A DNA stretch of 64,000 nucleotides from Sporosarcina sp. HYO08 (GTDB taxonomy: Bacteria; Bacillota; Bacilli; Bacillales_A; Planococcaceae): assembly GCF_001563475.1 (NCBI RefSeq), contig NZ_LPUT01000001.1:534306-598305 (forward strand). Direction: 5' to 3'. Numbering within the stretch: the stretch's first letter is position 1; each line of letters starts with the position of its first letter. A model generated the notes under the pieces. The model ran no database searches, was not told the origin of the DNA, and worked only from the letters and a program-made list of their open reading frames with translations. Position numbers and translations under genes: made by a program. This document shows positions 63,994 to 64,000 of the stretch, piece after piece.

Positions 63994-64000
63994 ATGAATT
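63994..64000 (+). CDS. Start of a gene cut by the window edge (possible transposase)
   Basis: An ATG lies 8 nt after AAGGAGG at the very end of the window. Only two codons are visible (Met-Asn). The masked ribosome site suggests a transposase; this cannot be tested here. Confidence 0.3.

Noticed and set aside
1..64000. CRISPR arrays, rRNA and tRNA genes
   Set aside because: I saw no regularly spaced direct repeats of CRISPR size and no rRNA or tRNA core sequences.

Overview
The window reads as chromosome of a Gram-positive, endospore-forming member of the Bacillales, most likely the Planococcaceae/Caryophanaceae (Sporosarcina or Lysinibacillus type). The grounds are the sporulation genes spoIVB and spo0A, the Bacillus-type order dxs-tlyA-argR-recN-spoIVB-spo0A, the bkd and yqj gene neighbourhoods, strong AGGAGG ribosome sites and frequent TTG/GTG starts. 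The species cannot be fixed from the sequence alone.

Layout. (1) 1-8.2 kb: conserved core for isoprenoid synthesis (dxs), rRNA methylation (tlyA), arginine control (argR), recombination repair (recN), forespore signalling (spoIVB) and the sporulation master regulator (spo0A). (2) 8.3-28.4 kb: a catabolic block for branched-chain amino acids. bkdR-ptb-bcd-buk-lpdV-bkdAA-bkdAB-bkdB turns Leu/Ile/Val into acyl-CoAs and acyl phosphates. mutA-mutB-meaB with mce and mmdA takes propionyl-CoA through methylmalonyl-CoA to succinyl-CoA. brxB, a heptad-repeat protein and an unlisted 32-codon Prli42-like gene lie inside this block. (3) 28.4-32.5 kb: cheW-like gene, DNA polymerase IV, RNase Z and a DUF2325 protein. 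(4) 32.5-42.2 kb: small and secreted proteins, an MmpL-type exporter split into two frames with its TetR regulator, an ECF sigma/anti-sigma pair, a MOSC protein and a cold-shock gene. (5) 42.6-47.2 kb: an S-box (SAM-I) riboswitch ahead of a sulfonate-type ABC transporter and an AMP-forming acyl-CoA ligase. (6) 47.4-53.3 kb: single metabolic genes, including a tandem-domain AhpD-like protein and a retropepsin-like protease pair. (7) 53.6-64 kb: an AT-rich accessory region carrying a nuclease-helicase, phage and integrase debris, a DUF4297 nuclease plus Rad50-like ATPase module (Lamassu/ABC-3C-like), an IS66 remnant, a type II restriction-modification pair and, at the right edge, the start of another probable mobile gene.

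The strongest candidates for something little described are the DUF4297/Rad50-like two-gene module within the defence island, the S-box-controlled transporter-ligase operon, a BkdR regulator that appears to have lost the sigma-54 contact loop, and the split exporter whose break lies on a U-UUU-UAA-C site. Function calls rest on motif recognition by eye; no database search was possible.
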